Source: Pirellula sp. SH-Sr6A
GTDB taxonomy: Bacteria > Planctomycetota > Planctomycetia > Pirellulales > Pirellulaceae
Reading direction: 5' to 3'
DNA: 64,000 bases
NCBI RefSeq assembly: GCF_001610875.1
Contig: NZ_CP011272.1
Span: forward strand, 434,001 to 498,000
Under the pieces are notes generated by a model, which was given only the letters and a program-made list of their open reading frames with translations, did not search any database and was not told the origin of the DNA. The position numbers and the translations under genes are program-made. This document shows, in pieces, positions 48,615-59,431 of the stretch. Every line of letters starts with the position of its first letter. The first letter of the stretch is position 1.

Positions 48615-49253
48615 ATGGCTCATATCGTGATTACATCCGGCCCGACTAGGCAGTACCTAGATCCGGTTCGCTATCTCACCAACTCGTCCAGCGGAAAGAT
48701 GGGGGCGTGCCTCGCCACTTCCGCCCTTCGATTAGGTCATCAGGTTACCGTCATATCAGGGCCGGTCCAAGTAGACTATCCATCTGCGGCGACGGTCATC
48801 GACGTGATTTCAACCCAGGAAATGCTCGAGGCGACGCAATCCGCATTCGCTACGGCTGATGGGCTCATCGGTGCAGCCGCCCCGTGCGATTACATGCCCA
48901 TCGAGATCGCCTCCCAAAAACTTTCGAAGACCGGCCAGGGTCTTCAACTCTCTCTCCGTGAGACCCCAGATATCGTTGCGACGCTCGGAGCCCTCAAGCG
49001 GATCGATCAATGGGTTGTCGGATTCGCGCTCGAAACCGAGGATGTTCGATTTCGCGCGATCGTAAAGATGGCAAAAAAACGATGCGATATGATCGTTTCC
49101 AATAGCGCCGAGGCGATGAACTCTCCCGACAACGCGGTGGAAATCATCAAACGGGACGGGGAGGTTGTCGAACAAGTCGCTGGACCGAAGCAACTCGTGG
49201 CCGACCGAATCCTTCATCAAATTCAAAAACATCTACTCGATTCCAATCCATGA
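48615..49253 (+). CDS. coaB: Phosphopantothenate-cysteine ligase (CoaB half of split CoaBC)
   Basis: 212 residues starting AHIVITSGPTRQYLDPVRYL and NSSSGKMGACLATSAL, the CTP-binding and dimer motif of CoaB, followed by the AAAPCDYMP segment (AAVADY equivalent) and VGFALETED. Joins phosphopantothenate to cysteine using a nucleotide triphosphate. Overlaps the next gene by ATGA. Confidence 0.9.
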   Translation: MAHIVITSGPTRQYLDPVRYLTNSSSGKMGACLATSALRLGHQVTVISGPVQVDYPSAATVIDVISTQEMLEATQSAFATADGLIGAAAPCDYMPIEIASQKLSKTGQGLQLSLRETPDIVATLGALKRIDQWVVGFALETEDVRFRAIVKMAKKRCDMIVSNSAEAMNSPDNAVEIIKRDGEVVEQVAGPKQLVADRILHQIQKHLLDSNP

Positions 49254-49984
49254 ATGCAGTACCAGAGTATCCCGGTCTTCCCGTAATCCCAAGCCCGCTG
49301 GATGTTCTGGTCATCGCTCCCCATCCTGACGATGCCGAACTCGGGATGGGAGGGACCATCGCCATGCTTCAGGCGAAAGGCTGGAAGGTCGGAATTTTGG
49401 ATCTCACCAATGGTGAGCCGACCCCATTCGGCACGCCGGAGATCCGGGCAACCGAGACCGCACGGGCCAACGAACGGCTGGGCAATCCATGGCGGTATAA
49501 CCTTGGATTGCGAAACCGCTTCCTCGAACCGACGCTCGAGAATCGACGTCTGCTGGCCGGCATCTTTCGCCTTACTCGCCCCAAGTGGCTGTTTGCCCCT
49601 TACTGGTCAGACGCCCACCCGGATCACGTCGCAGCAACGGAATTGGTCGAGGCCGCTCGATTCTGGAGCAAACTCACCAAAAGCGACATTCCCGGTGAGC
49701 CATTCCATCCACAACGAATCTTTTATTACTTCTGCATCCACCTGAAACTCGTCCCGCAACCCGCATTTGTCGTCGATATTTCCTTACACTGGAAAGCAAA
49801 AGCGGCCGCGATCGAAGCTTACCAGAGCCAATTCGTCACCGGTCGCCCCGTCCCCGAAGAACCTTTTATTGAACGCTATCGCGAGGAAGCAGGTTTCTGG
49901 GGCAAAGCGATCGGTACCCGTTACGGCGAGCCTTTTGCATCGAAAGAACCGATCGGACTTTCCGATCTCCAATCCTTATTATGA
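49250..49984 (+). CDS. PIG-L/LmbE-type deacetylase (BshB1-like)
   Basis: 244 residues. Zinc-site motifs are present: LVIAPHPDDAELGMGG (HPDD) and DAHPDHVAATELV (HPDH) as in N-acetylglucosaminyl-malate deacetylase BshB1 of bacillithiol synthesis. The C-terminus IERYREEAGFWGKAIG and TRYGEPFASKEPI also resembles BshB1. Whether this organism makes bacillithiol cannot be told; a different deacetylase substrate is possible. Start overlaps coaB, stop overlaps the metal-binding gene. Confidence 0.82.
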   Translation: MNAVPEYPGLPVIPSPLDVLVIAPHPDDAELGMGGTIAMLQAKGWKVGILDLTNGEPTPFGTPEIRATETARANERLGNPWRYNLGLRNRFLEPTLENRRLLAGIFRLTRPKWLFAPYWSDAHPDHVAATELVEAARFWSKLTKSDIPGEPFHPQRIFYYFCIHLKLVPQPAFVVDISLHWKAKAAAIEAYQSQFVTGRPVPEEPFIERYREEAGFWGKAIGTRYGEPFASKEPIGLSDLQSLL

Positions 49985-51009
49985 AGCAAGCCCTACAAAA
50001 CACGTTAAACCGCCGAACATTCGGATGCACCGGAGCAGCTTGGGTCCTATTCGCGGGATGCCCCTCTCGCTCCTCGAGCCAGCGAGGGACAGCCGCAGGC
50101 AAGCCTGTCATCGTTGCGACAACGGGAATGATTGCCGATGTCGCAAAAACGCTTGCTGGGGATCTGGCAACCATCGAGCAACTGATCGGACCGGGGGTGG
50201 ACCCGCATTTGTATCGTCCCAGTTCGGACGACGTGCGCAGTATCCTCCGCGCCTCACTAGTCCTCTATAACGGGCTGAAATTGGAGGGCCGCATGGGGGA
50301 TGTTCTCGAGAAGAAGTCCGATAACTCCCCCCGCATTCCATTGTGCGACCAATTACCTCAAGATCGATTGCTTGGCCACGGTGAAGGAGACTCAGCGATG
50401 GATCCACATTGCTGGATGGATCTGACTCTTTGGGAAATGGTCTCGCTCAAAGTCGAGGACGCGATCGTCAAACTCTTGCCGGATCACCAAAGCGAAATCA
50501 CTGCTCGAGGTGCAACACTTCGGCAAAAGATGCAGCAGCTGAACACAGTGATCTCGGAGTGGATGCAAACGATTCCCGAATCCCAGCGGATTCTCATTTC
50601 CTCGCACGATGCGTTTCAATATTTCGGCAAGCAATACAAAATCCGTGTCGAGGGGATTCAGGGAATCTCGACGACGTCTGAAGCCGGGCTGAAGCGGATC
50701 GAGGAGTTGGTATCGTTAATCGTCGAACAAAAGGTCCCCGCGGTTTTCATCGAATCCAGCGTCCCAGAAAAGGGTGTGCAATCGCTCCGTGAAGGAGCCA
50801 AGCAGAAAGGTTGGGACGTAGCACTCGGGGGTACACTCTACACCGACGCGATGGGGAACGAGCCCCCTACCAATACTTATCTCGGCATGATGGAGCACAA
50901 CGCGCGCACGATTGTCGAAGCACTGGGTGGGTCGCCGACACCTCCTCCTCCACCGACCCCTTCCGCGAACGATATTCGCCACGGGTCAGTTCGTGGAGCG
51001 GTTTCTTAA
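49981..51009 (+). CDS. Zn/Mn-type ABC transporter substrate-binding lipoprotein
   Basis: 342 residues. The N-terminus reads [19 protein letters not shown], a lipoprotein signal with twin Arg. The family markers are [18 protein letters not shown]-like ([17 protein letters not shown]), [11 protein letters not shown] (metal His), [10 protein letters not shown] (second His), [15 protein letters not shown] (third His) and [11 protein letters not shown]. This is the ZnuA/MntC/TroA type. It ends with a Pro-rich low-complexity tail. Start and stop overlap neighbours by 4 and 1 bases. Confidence 0.9.
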   Translation: MKQALQNTLNRRTFGCTGAAWVLFAGCPSRSSSQRGTAAGKPVIVATTGMIADVAKTLAGDLATIEQLIGPGVDPHLYRPSSDDVRSILRASLVLYNGLKLEGRMGDVLEKKSDNSPRIPLCDQLPQDRLLGHGEGDSAMDPHCWMDLTLWEMVSLKVEDAIVKLLPDHQSEITARGATLRQKMQQLNTVISEWMQTIPESQRILISSHDAFQYFGKQYKIRVEGIQGISTTSEAGLKRIEELVSLIVEQKVPAVFIESSVPEKGVQSLREGAKQKGWDVALGGTLYTDAMGNEPPTNTYLGMMEHNARTIVEALGGSPTPPPPPTPSANDIRHGSVRGAVS

Positions 51010-51800
51010 TGTCAGTTCTCCCATCCCATCGTCCAATCGATTTGCCCGCCATCGCCATCTCGGACTTGACCGTTGCTTACCAGCGAAAGCCAGTCTTATG
51101 GGAAATCAGTCTCGATATCCCCTCTGGTGCATTGGTCGGATTGGTAGGCCCCAATGGCGCAGGGAAGAGCACGTTGATCAAGGCCATGATGAACTTGATC
51201 CCTAGGGTCAGTGGCGATATTCGCTTGGAGGGAAAACCGATGGAGGGGCAACTACCTTGCGTCGCGTACGTACCTCAACGTGAATCGGTCGATTGGGATT
51301 TTCCAGCTTCGGTGCTAGATGTTGTTTTGATGGGACTGTATCGCCAGATCGGTTGGTTTCGCCCCGTGCAAAGTAGACATCGGCAGCAAGCCATGGAGGC
51401 GCTTGAGCAAGTGGGGATTGCCGAGCTGGCTTCTCGTCAGATCAGCCAACTCTCTGGAGGTCAACAGCAGCGCACCTTTCTCGCCCGAGCATTGGTGCAA
51501 TCGGCAGATGTCTATTTGATGGATGAGCCCTTCGCTGCCGTCGACGCTGCCACCGAGCAGTCGATCATCGAAGTCCTCCGTACGTTGCAACAAAACCGCA
51601 AGACAATCCTGGTTGTCCATCACGATCTGCACACCGTCCCCGAGTACTTCGACTGGTTGATCCTCCTCAATGTTCGTGCCGTAGCCTGGGGACCGATGGA
51701 CTCCACCTTCACCCCCGAAAACCTTCGACGCACGTACGGTGGACGTCTCACTCTATTGGATGAAGTCACCGAAGCGATTCGCCGTCGACAATCTCTGTAA
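51009..51800 (+). CDS. Zn/Mn-type ABC transporter ATPase
   Basis: ATG 51009 overlaps the preceding stop (TAATG), giving 263 residues. Walker [18 protein letters not shown], the Q-loop [14 protein letters not shown] (the usual RxxVDWDFP of manganese/zinc transporters), signature [15 protein letters not shown] and Walker B VYLMDEPF are complete. It energises the partner binding protein's transport. The permease gene that usually follows is missing: tgt lies on the other strand next. Confidence 0.93.
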   Translation: MSVLPSHRPIDLPAIAISDLTVAYQRKPVLWEISLDIPSGALVGLVGPNGAGKSTLIKAMMNLIPRVSGDIRLEGKPMEGQLPCVAYVPQRESVDWDFPASVLDVVLMGLYRQIGWFRPVQSRHRQQAMEALEQVGIAELASRQISQLSGGQQQRTFLARALVQSADVYLMDEPFAAVDAATEQSIIEVLRTLQQNRKTILVVHHDLHTVPEYFDWLILLNVRAVAWGPMDSTFTPENLRRTYGGRLTLLDEVTEAIRRRQSL

Positions 51801-51829
51801 GTCACGACACCCTTCGCGCAATGACGCGT

Positions 51830-52963
51830 CTAATCCTGTGATTTTTTGGGCGCGAGCCTCACTCGCTGCTCATCCAAAAATACGCCGTAACGATTCTCTT
51901 CGATGGCCGATCGAGCGGCGGCCATGAGCCGTTGATAAAACGTGAGATTGTGAATCGACAACAGCGTCGGCCCTAGCATTTCATCACACATAAAGAGATG
52001 ACGTATGTAGGCTCGCGAATGCCTACAAGCCAAACAGGGGCAGTCTTCTTCGATCGGTCGGGCATCGCGTGTGTGACAACTGTTCCGCATCCGTAGCGGT
52101 CCGTCTGCCGTAAAGGCCAGGGCATTGCGTCCGTTTCGAGTTGGCATGACGCAGTCGAACATATCGATGCCCCTCGCAACCCCTTCCACCAAATCGATGG
52201 GCGTCCCTACCCCCATCAAATAGCGAGGCTGGTCGGTTGGCAAAACAGGACAAATACCATCGAGTACACGAAGCATCTCTTCGGGCGGTTCGCCCACGCT
52301 CAAACCACCCACGGCATAACCGTCGAAACCGATCGACACCAAGCCTTCTGCACACTGTTGACGAAGTTCGATATCGAGACCGCCTTGAACAATCGCGAAC
52401 AACGCTTGATCCTCGCGGGATGCGTAGCGTTTGCACCGCTCGGCCCAACGGATACTGCGATGCATCGCGTCGAGAACCGCAGATTTCTCGGCGGGCAATG
52501 CGATAACGTGATCGAGCACCATCGCGACATCGCTACCGAGCTCTTGCTGGATTCGGATAGAGTCCTCAGGGCGCAAATGGATCTTTGACCCGTTCAAATG
52601 CGATTTGAACGTCGCTCCATCCTCCGTGACTTGATTCAAATCCCCCAACGAGAAAATCTGGAAGCCACCGCTGTCGGTGAGAATGGGTTTGTCCCAACCG
52701 ATGAAGCGATGCAGTCCGTCCAGTTCCGCGACGAGTTCGGAGGTAGGCCGCAGCGCCAGGTGGTACGTGTTCCCGAGCAGGATTTCGGCTCCGGTCGACT
52801 CCACTTGGTCGATGGTCAAGCCCTTTACGGTCCCCTGCGTTCCAACGGGCATAAAGGCAGGAGTTTGGACGACACCGTGAGTCAGGTGCAATCGCCCTCG
52901 CCTTGCATGGGTAGACGCATCTACCCCCAAAAGTTCGAAGGGGAATCGGGAGGATTGGACCAT
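51830..52963 (-). CDS. tgt: tRNA-guanine transglycosylase (queuine tRNA-ribosyltransferase)
   Basis: 377 residues. Motifs: [14 protein letters not shown] (catalytic Asp), [41 protein letters not shown] (second Asp) and zinc ligands [17 protein letters not shown] with the final His. Exchanges guanine at position 34 for preQ1 in tRNA anticodons. The start is 3 bases after the preceding stop, so it is expressed with the PDZ/DUF4214-like gene upstream. Confidence 0.95.
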   Translation of the reverse strand: MVQSSRFPFELLGVDASTHARRGRLHLTHGVVQTPAFMPVGTQGTVKGLTIDQVESTGAEILLGNTYHLALRPTSELVAELDGLHRFIGWDKPILTDSGGFQIFSLGDLNQVTEDGATFKSHLNGSKIHLRPEDSIRIQQELGSDVAMVLDHVIALPAEKSAVLDAMHRSIRWAERCKRYASREDQALFAIVQGGLDIELRQQCAEGLVSIGFDGYAVGGLSVGEPPEEMLRVLDGICPVLPTDQPRYLMGVGTPIDLVEGVARGIDMFDCVMPTRNGRNALAFTADGPLRMRNSCHTRDARPIEEDCPCLACRHSRAYIRHLFMCDEMLGPTLLSIHNLTFYQRLMAAARSAIEENRYGVFLDEQRVRLAPKKSQD

Positions 52964-52966
52964 ACC

Positions 52967-54136
52967 TTAGCGCCGTTGATCCAATATTTCACGGGCAACG
53001 GTCTCCGCCGATCCGGTCGCTTGCAGCCGTCCCAACCAGAAACTGAGTTCTTGTTGGTTTGGTGTTCGGTTCACCAAGGCCGTCACCAAGCTTTGCACAT
53101 ACGCTGCGTCATCGCCTCGAAACATCTCTCGATACTTGATGCTGGAAAGGATTCCCACTTTCAATGCGTCGAGCGAATTTCCTTGGCTCAAGTAGCCTTG
53201 CCATCCAACCAATTCCGCGGACGAAGGAGCGCGACCCAAGTATTGCAAAAAGAGTTTGCTAATGGCTTCACTGGAACCACCGAACGAGGGTGGATAAGCG
53301 GCACTGACAGACGAGCCGGCCGTCGAGATGCCACCAGAACGGTCCAACACCAAGTTATAGTTTTGACCTAACGAGCTGGCGTTGAGCGTAGGCGGGTTGT
53401 TGAGTTGGTAGAGAATTTGTGCTCCATAGGTGATCGTTGCAATCAGTTGGTACTGATCGCTGGGCGACACATAACGTGGATCGACATTGAGTTCATACGC
53501 AAATGGCCCAAAGCCTTGCACGGCCACGGTGGTGCTCCCTCCGCCGACCTCATAGAACGGTCGCGTGATGTTTTTGAGCTGCACATTGAGGTAAGCGCCC
53601 GCGGGCAAGTTCATATTGTCACGGATTGCGATCGAGCCTGACAATGCGCTGGAGTTGGATGTCAAGTTCGCCGTGACGCTGCGCAAGCTTCGTGTTCGTG
53701 AATCCATGATCAAGAGATTGATACGACCATAGGAATCCGCGTACCGTTTGATCTCTTCGGCGAGCTCGATCACTCTGCCATCGACCAGTCCCAATCGGGA
53801 AGGACCGGCAGCGACCACCACATCGTTCACCCCAAGCCCGACTTGCTGTGCCGCGCTCCCAGGCGCTACGGTCGTTACAATCGCCCCGACCTCGTTGTTC
53901 TGGATACCCACCCCCAACTTCCAATCACGTCGCGTGTTGAGGTACCCACCCGCATACGAAGGGGCTCCCCAATTTCCGGTGCTTGACGCGGAGGGCTGGG
54001 TGGTACTCGGAGTGGGAAAGGTGGACCGAGGCAAAGCCCCGGAAAGCATATCAACCCATGTGGACGATTGGGCGGAAACATGCTCACCGGAAACGAGCAA
54101 AGCGATTCCTACCCCAAATGCAATCAGCTTATTCAT
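52967..54136 (-). CDS. Secreted PDZ-like / YbaY-like / DUF4214-like protein
   Basis: 389 residues with signal peptide (LIAFGVGIALLVSGEHVSAQ). Residues about 70-150 contain a PDZ-like core (VGIQNNEVGAIVTTVAPGSA then GLGVNDVVVAAG). Residues about 165-260 resemble the YbaY lipoprotein domain (LSGSIAIRDNMNLPAGAYL). The C-terminus (about 285-385) has DUF4214-like repeats (LFLQYLGRAPSSAELVGW, LVNRTPNQQELSFWLGRL). It lies in an apparent operon between the PstS-like gene (30 bases) and tgt. Function unknown. Confidence 0.72.
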   Translation of the reverse strand: MNKLIAFGVGIALLVSGEHVSAQSSTWVDMLSGALPRSTFPTPSTTQPSASSTGNWGAPSYAGGYLNTRRDWKLGVGIQNNEVGAIVTTVAPGSAAQQVGLGVNDVVVAAGPSRLGLVDGRVIELAEEIKRYADSYGRINLLIMDSRTRSLRSVTANLTSNSSALSGSIAIRDNMNLPAGAYLNVQLKNITRPFYEVGGGSTTVAVQGFGPFAYELNVDPRYVSPSDQYQLIATITYGAQILYQLNNPPTLNASSLGQNYNLVLDRSGGISTAGSSVSAAYPPSFGGSSEAISKLFLQYLGRAPSSAELVGWQGYLSQGNSLDALKVGILSSIKYREMFRGDDAAYVQSLVTALVNRTPNQQELSFWLGRLQATGSAETVAREILDQRR

Positions 54137-54166
54137 GTTGTAGCTCCTGAAAAATGACTCTTGGGG

Positions 54167-55237
54167 TTATCGCATCTGCGTTCCGCAGATCTCATCCAAC
54201 TCTTTGTGAATGAACGATGGATCCAACGGAAAGAAGCCCGCTCGGATCGCTTCCATCTGCCCGTCGCGACTGAGGATGTAGCGAAGCATCGACTCGCGCA
54301 ATCCGCCATCGGTTTTCATTTGCGCCTTGTCAAAGACCAGAACCAATGGTCGGACCAACGGGTACTGGCCGCTCAAAAAGCTTTGTTCATTCGCTGGAAC
54401 AATAGTCCCTCTCAGGGAGAGAGCCACGGTTCGTACCCCGGGTACCGCATCGCCAAATCCAGCGATTCCGACAGCCGCTGTGTCCTTAGCGATGGCTTCA
54501 CAGACCGCTTGGCTGGACATGTGCGAGCCCACTTCTTTGGCCACGTTTTCTCCTCGCAATAGGAACTGCTTGATAAACGCGGTGGTGCCAGCGATTTCGC
54601 TGCGAGCGTGGATGCGAATCGGCTGATCTGCCAGAGCACCCGTCACACCCAATTCCCCCCAAGTCGCATAATGGACGCCCTTTTGGGCAGGAGCTCTCAA
54701 AATGCCCTCGAGTTGCTCCGGGGTAACGGCTGCGAGCGGGTTGGATTCGTGCACATACAACGCGAGCGGATCGAGCGCGACGATCACGCTCATCGGTTCC
54801 TTGCATTTACCCGCTTTGAGTGTTGCTATTTCTTGCTCGGAGATCGGGCGACTCGCGCCGACGATCAAGCTCGGGTCTTCTGCGAGCGCTTTGATGCCGG
54901 CATCGGTACCGTCGGGCCCGCGTGTGAATTCGACCTTGGTATGGAAGTTTCGAAAGCGATCGGCCCAAGCTTTACCGAGCAACATCATAGTGGTCGAGCC
55001 ACTGAGCTTTGCTGCCCCCTGCAAGTCCTTGGAGGGATGATAAAGCTCTAGACACTCCAGCAGCGACATGAGGGCCAGGTGCTGGGAGTCCGGGGCTGCC
55101 GGAACACTCGTCGTGGCTACACCGCTGGGCTGAACGGCAACGGGATTGCTAGCGGGAGTTGCACGGGTTTGAGCCGAAGCGACACCGCTCCCACTCACCA
55201 TAGAAATCAAAAGACTGCAAACAAATGCGACGCGCAT
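54167..55237 (-). CDS. PstS-like periplasmic binding protein
   Basis: ATG 55237 has a near-perfect ribosome site (AAGGAGG), and the longer TTG frame is not needed. 356 residues, signal peptide (VAFVCSLLISMVSGSGVASA). It contains the phosphate-binding-protein pattern: LSGSTTMMLLGKAWADRF, FTRGPDGTDAGIKALAED, LIVGASRPISEQEI and DPLALYVHESNPLAAV, followed by ARSEIAGTTAFIKQFLL. No PstABC genes are in the window, so it may sense or bind phosphate or another anion. Confidence 0.85.
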   Translation of the reverse strand: MRVAFVCSLLISMVSGSGVASAQTRATPASNPVAVQPSGVATTSVPAAPDSQHLALMSLLECLELYHPSKDLQGAAKLSGSTTMMLLGKAWADRFRNFHTKVEFTRGPDGTDAGIKALAEDPSLIVGASRPISEQEIATLKAGKCKEPMSVIVALDPLALYVHESNPLAAVTPEQLEGILRAPAQKGVHYATWGELGVTGALADQPIRIHARSEIAGTTAFIKQFLLRGENVAKEVGSHMSSQAVCEAIAKDTAAVGIAGFGDAVPGVRTVALSLRGTIVPANEQSFLSGQYPLVRPLVLVFDKAQMKTDGGLRESMLRYILSRDGQMEAIRAGFFPLDPSFIHKELDEICGTQMR

Positions 55238-55350
55238 GAAACTCCTCCTTGGTATCGCCAACGCTGATCAATCGCATCAATCTACAGGAATTCGCATTTG
55301 GTGCCCAGATCGATCCCGGCAGCCTGGACAATCCCAGCTCGGAACTTCCC

Positions 55351-56049
55351 CTACAAGGGCTGTCGAGCCGGATCCTGCATTCCATTGAGCCGAAAGCCTC
55401 TTTCGCGAAGAAGGCAGGAATCGCAGTGCCCGCAAGCGAATCCGCCCGGCAACGGATCGTAACAGGATGATGTGAGGGAATAATCTACGCCCAGCTCCAA
55501 GCCTTTGCGAACGATCTCCTCTTTCGACCAATGGATCAATGGTGCATGAATCGTCAGGCGATCTCCCTCCACCGCCCGCTTCGTCGCCAGATTCGCCATC
55601 GTCTCGAAGGCTTGGATATACTCCGGCCGGCAATCGGGGTAACCGCTGTAATCCAGGGCATTCACGCCGACGAAGATGTCATTGGACTGAAGGACTTCGG
55701 CCCAAGCGAGTGCGTAAGACAAAAAGACGGTGTTGCGAGCAGGAACATAGGTAAGTGGAATATCCTCGCCGATTTCGTCCACCGATTCATGTTTCGGTAC
55801 ATCGATCGAGACATCGGTCAACGCGCTCCCACCCAGCTTGCCAAGATCTATATCGAGAATCACATGCTTCTCGGCTTGGAAAGCGCTGGCGACCGCCTGG
55901 GCCTTTTCCAGCTCCACCCGATGCCGTTGGCCGTATCGGAAACTGATTGCGTACAACGAGAAACCTTGCTCGCGTGCGAGAGCCATGCAGGTGGCCGAAT
56001 CGAGGCCACCGCTCAACAGAACCACCGCGGGTTTCTTTAAATTCTTCAT
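55351..56049 (-). CDS. queC: 7-cyano-7-deazaguanine synthase
   Basis: 232 residues, PP-loop [17 protein letters not shown] (about 9-25), [17 protein letters not shown] and the zinc-binding [20 protein letters not shown] are the QueC motifs. Converts 7-carboxy-7-deazaguanine to preQ0 for queuosine. The next gene on the plus strand begins 32 bases away, so promoters may overlap. tgt of the same pathway is downstream on this strand after two secreted-protein genes. Confidence 0.95.
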   Translation of the reverse strand: MKNLKKPAVVLLSGGLDSATCMALAREQGFSLYAISFRYGQRHRVELEKAQAVASAFQAEKHVILDIDLGKLGGSALTDVSIDVPKHESVDEIGEDIPLTYVPARNTVFLSYALAWAEVLQSNDIFVGVNALDYSGYPDCRPEYIQAFETMANLATKRAVEGDRLTIHAPLIHWSKEEIVRKGLELGVDYSLTSSCYDPLPGGFACGHCDSCLLRERGFRLNGMQDPARQPL

Positions 56050-56081
56050 CTTCGGAGCATTCTCTTTCTAGGAGGGAACCG

Positions 56082-57125
56082 ATGAATCTCTATAATCCCG
56101 CCATGGCCATCATCGAAATTCGCAACTTGTCAAAATCGTATCGCGTCTACCAAAAGAGAGAAGGGCTTGGGCAGGCTCTCCGCGGGCTCTTTCATCGCGA
56201 GTACAAGACCGTGGAAGCGGTCCGCAATGTTAGCTTGCAAGTGGAGCCAGGCGAGTTCGTCGCATTTCTCGGCCCCAACGGAGCGGGTAAGACGACAACC
56301 CTCAAGCTCCTATCCGGAGTGATCTACCCCACTTCGGGCGAGGCCAGCGTCATGGGTTTTGTACCTTGGCAACGTAACCTCGAGTATCGCCGACGGTTCG
56401 CGCTGGTCATGGGACAAAAGAATCAGCTGTGGTGGGATCTTCCCGCTCAAGAGTCCTTTCGACTGCACCAGCAGATCTATAACATCGACGATGCGAGCTT
56501 TCGACGAACCAGGGATGAATTGACAGACTTGCTCGAAGTCGGCGAATTGTTAGGTCGCCCCGTTCGAGAGCTTTCTCTGGGCGAACGGATGAAGATGGAG
56601 CTCATCGCCGCCTTACTGCACAGTCCGGAAGTCCTCTTTTTGGATGAACCGACAATCGGGCTGGATGTTATCGCGCAGCACAAAATCCAACAGTTTCTCA
56701 AGCACTACCAGGAAGAGAGAAAAATCACGGTCTTGCTTACCAGCCACTACATGAAGGATGTGGCTGCACTTTGCAAGCGTGTCGTGGTTATCGCGCAGGG
56801 GACCGTGCAATACGATGGTTCCCTCGAAGGTATCGTCGAGGATTTTTCTACGAACAAGATCATCACGCTCGAGCTAGCCGATGGCGTATCGCCCGAAGGT
56901 TTGGAGCGATTGGGAACGATTGAGAAGATTGTGATGCCGAGGGTTTCGCTCCGTTGCAATCGCAGCGAAGTCTCCCAGGTATTATCTGGGATTCTCAACA
57001 ACTACAAGATTCACGACATGGCTGTCGCGGATCCTCCGCTCGAGGAAGTCATCGCTAAACTTTTCGCACACGTTTCCGGCCCTCATGCACCGTCGCACCT
57101 CCCATCGAACGAGGTGAAGTCATGA
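56082..57125 (+). CDS. ABC-2 type exporter ATPase
   Basis: ATG 56082 has AGGAGGG upstream; 347 residues. Walker [19 protein letters not shown], Walker [17 protein letters not shown] and the signature [17 protein letters not shown] define it; the variant signature (LSLGERM) is common in this subfamily (exporters resembling the NodI/daunorubicin-type). It overlaps the permease by ATGA. Confidence 0.92.
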   Translation: MNLYNPAMAIIEIRNLSKSYRVYQKREGLGQALRGLFHREYKTVEAVRNVSLQVEPGEFVAFLGPNGAGKTTTLKLLSGVIYPTSGEASVMGFVPWQRNLEYRRRFALVMGQKNQLWWDLPAQESFRLHQQIYNIDDASFRRTRDELTDLLEVGELLGRPVRELSLGERMKMELIAALLHSPEVLFLDEPTIGLDVIAQHKIQQFLKHYQEERKITVLLTSHYMKDVAALCKRVVVIAQGTVQYDGSLEGIVEDFSTNKIITLELADGVSPEGLERLGTIEKIVMPRVSLRCNRSEVSQVLSGILNNYKIHDMAVADPPLEEVIAKLFAHVSGPHAPSHLPSNEVKS

Positions 57126-57964
57126 GCGACTGGGCCAGCGCGTGGAGCTTGCGATGGAATATCCTCAAAATGGCTTTGGCAGAGCGAGTCGCGTATCGAG
57201 GGGATTTCGCGATCGGCACGCTCATGCGATTCTTGCCCATCGTCACCCAGATCTTCCTCTGGTGGGCGATCTTTCAATCGCTCGATCCCGACTCTCCTAA
57301 AACTGCCACCCTCAGCGGCTACACTTTTCAAGACATGGTCGCCTACTACTTGCTCACCATGGTGGGGCGTGCCTTTTCGTCGATGCCAGGACTTTCGTCG
57401 AGCATCGCTCTCAAAGTGCGCGATGGCGAGATCAAAAAGTTCTTGGTGCAACCCGTTGATTTGCTTTCCTTTCTTTTTTGGTCTCGTGTTGCGCATAAAC
57501 TGGCTTACTACACCATCGCCACTCTCCCCTTCGCGCTCGTGTTTTTCCTGTGTCGTGACTACTTCACGCGCGGATGGCCAGAACCTGAAGTGCTATTCGC
57601 ATTCGTCGGCTCACTGGTCTTCAGCTTTGCGCTTGGGTTCTATCTTGAGACTTGCATCGGACTGGTAGGATTTTGGATGCTCGAGGTTTCGTCGCTTCTT
57701 TTTGTCTATATGCTCTTTCAATTCTTTCTATCGGGTCACATGTTCCCGCTCGACATTCTCCCCGAGCCGTTTGCGACGATTGTCGGCTATTTGCCCATCA
57801 AGTATCTCGCCTACTTCCCCGCAGCCGTGTTCCTTGGCAAGGTGACAGGAACCGCCTTGGCGATCGACATGGCCATGCTCATCGGATGGACCTTTTTCTT
57901 TTTCATACTGAGCCGCGTGCTCTATGCCGCGGGGTTGAAACGCTACAGCGGATTCGGCGGCTGA
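57122..57964 (+). CDS. ABC-2 type permease (DUF990-like)
   Basis: 280 residues with six hydrophobic segments, for example [35 protein letters not shown] and [18 protein letters not shown]. The [20 protein letters not shown] and [14 protein letters not shown] segments are seen in ABC-2 permeases. These systems often have two permeases; only one follows here. Exported substrate unknown. Confidence 0.87.
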   Translation: MSDWASAWSLRWNILKMALAERVAYRGDFAIGTLMRFLPIVTQIFLWWAIFQSLDPDSPKTATLSGYTFQDMVAYYLLTMVGRAFSSMPGLSSSIALKVRDGEIKKFLVQPVDLLSFLFWSRVAHKLAYYTIATLPFALVFFLCRDYFTRGWPEPEVLFAFVGSLVFSFALGFYLETCIGLVGFWMLEVSSLLFVYMLFQFFLSGHMFPLDILPEPFATIVGYLPIKYLAYFPAAVFLGKVTGTALAIDMAMLIGWTFFFFILSRVLYAAGLKRYSGFGG

Positions 57965-58036
57965 TGCACAGCCTGCAGCCTGAGCGTTGGGCGTCGGAAA
58001 CAAGCGTCATTCCCCCGGCAGCTCGGAACTGCGCGT

Positions 58037-58072
58037 AAAAAAAGCCGGAACGCATCGTGCGGTTCCGGCTCT
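58037..58072 (-). terminator. Intrinsic terminator of gap
   Basis: On the minus strand GCCGGAACCGCA pairs with TGCGTTCCGGC through a short loop and is followed by a run of seven T, the standard rho-independent form. It may also terminate the exporter operon. Confidence 0.9.
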
Positions 58073-58090
58073 TGGATGTTGACTTTTGTC

Positions 58091-58116
58091 GCAGAGGCGG
58101 TGATCACCACCTCTGC
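58091..58116. other. Inverted repeat downstream of gap
   Basis: GCAGAGGcGGTGATCACCaCCTCTGC is nearly palindromic (one C/A mismatch) and contains the central TGATCA. It lies between the gap stop and its terminator. It could be a second hairpin in the mRNA end or a protein-binding site. Confidence 0.5.
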
Positions 58117-58146
58117 AGAGGACTGGGGCGAGCCCAGCTTCATCGC

Positions 58147-59250
<1,104 letters not shown>

Positions 59251-59431
59251 TTACCTCCCCAACCCTTTCACCGAAACCACATCCCGTCGACTAGGCGACC
59301 GGTTCAATCTCGATGTGCCGCTGAATATACAAACGACCTGAAACATCAGCAATCGCTAAGAAAACCCCATGTCGAATTCCGATTCTCGCCTACAATGAAA
59401 TCAGCTCACTTTATGCTGATAAAAGCTTTTC

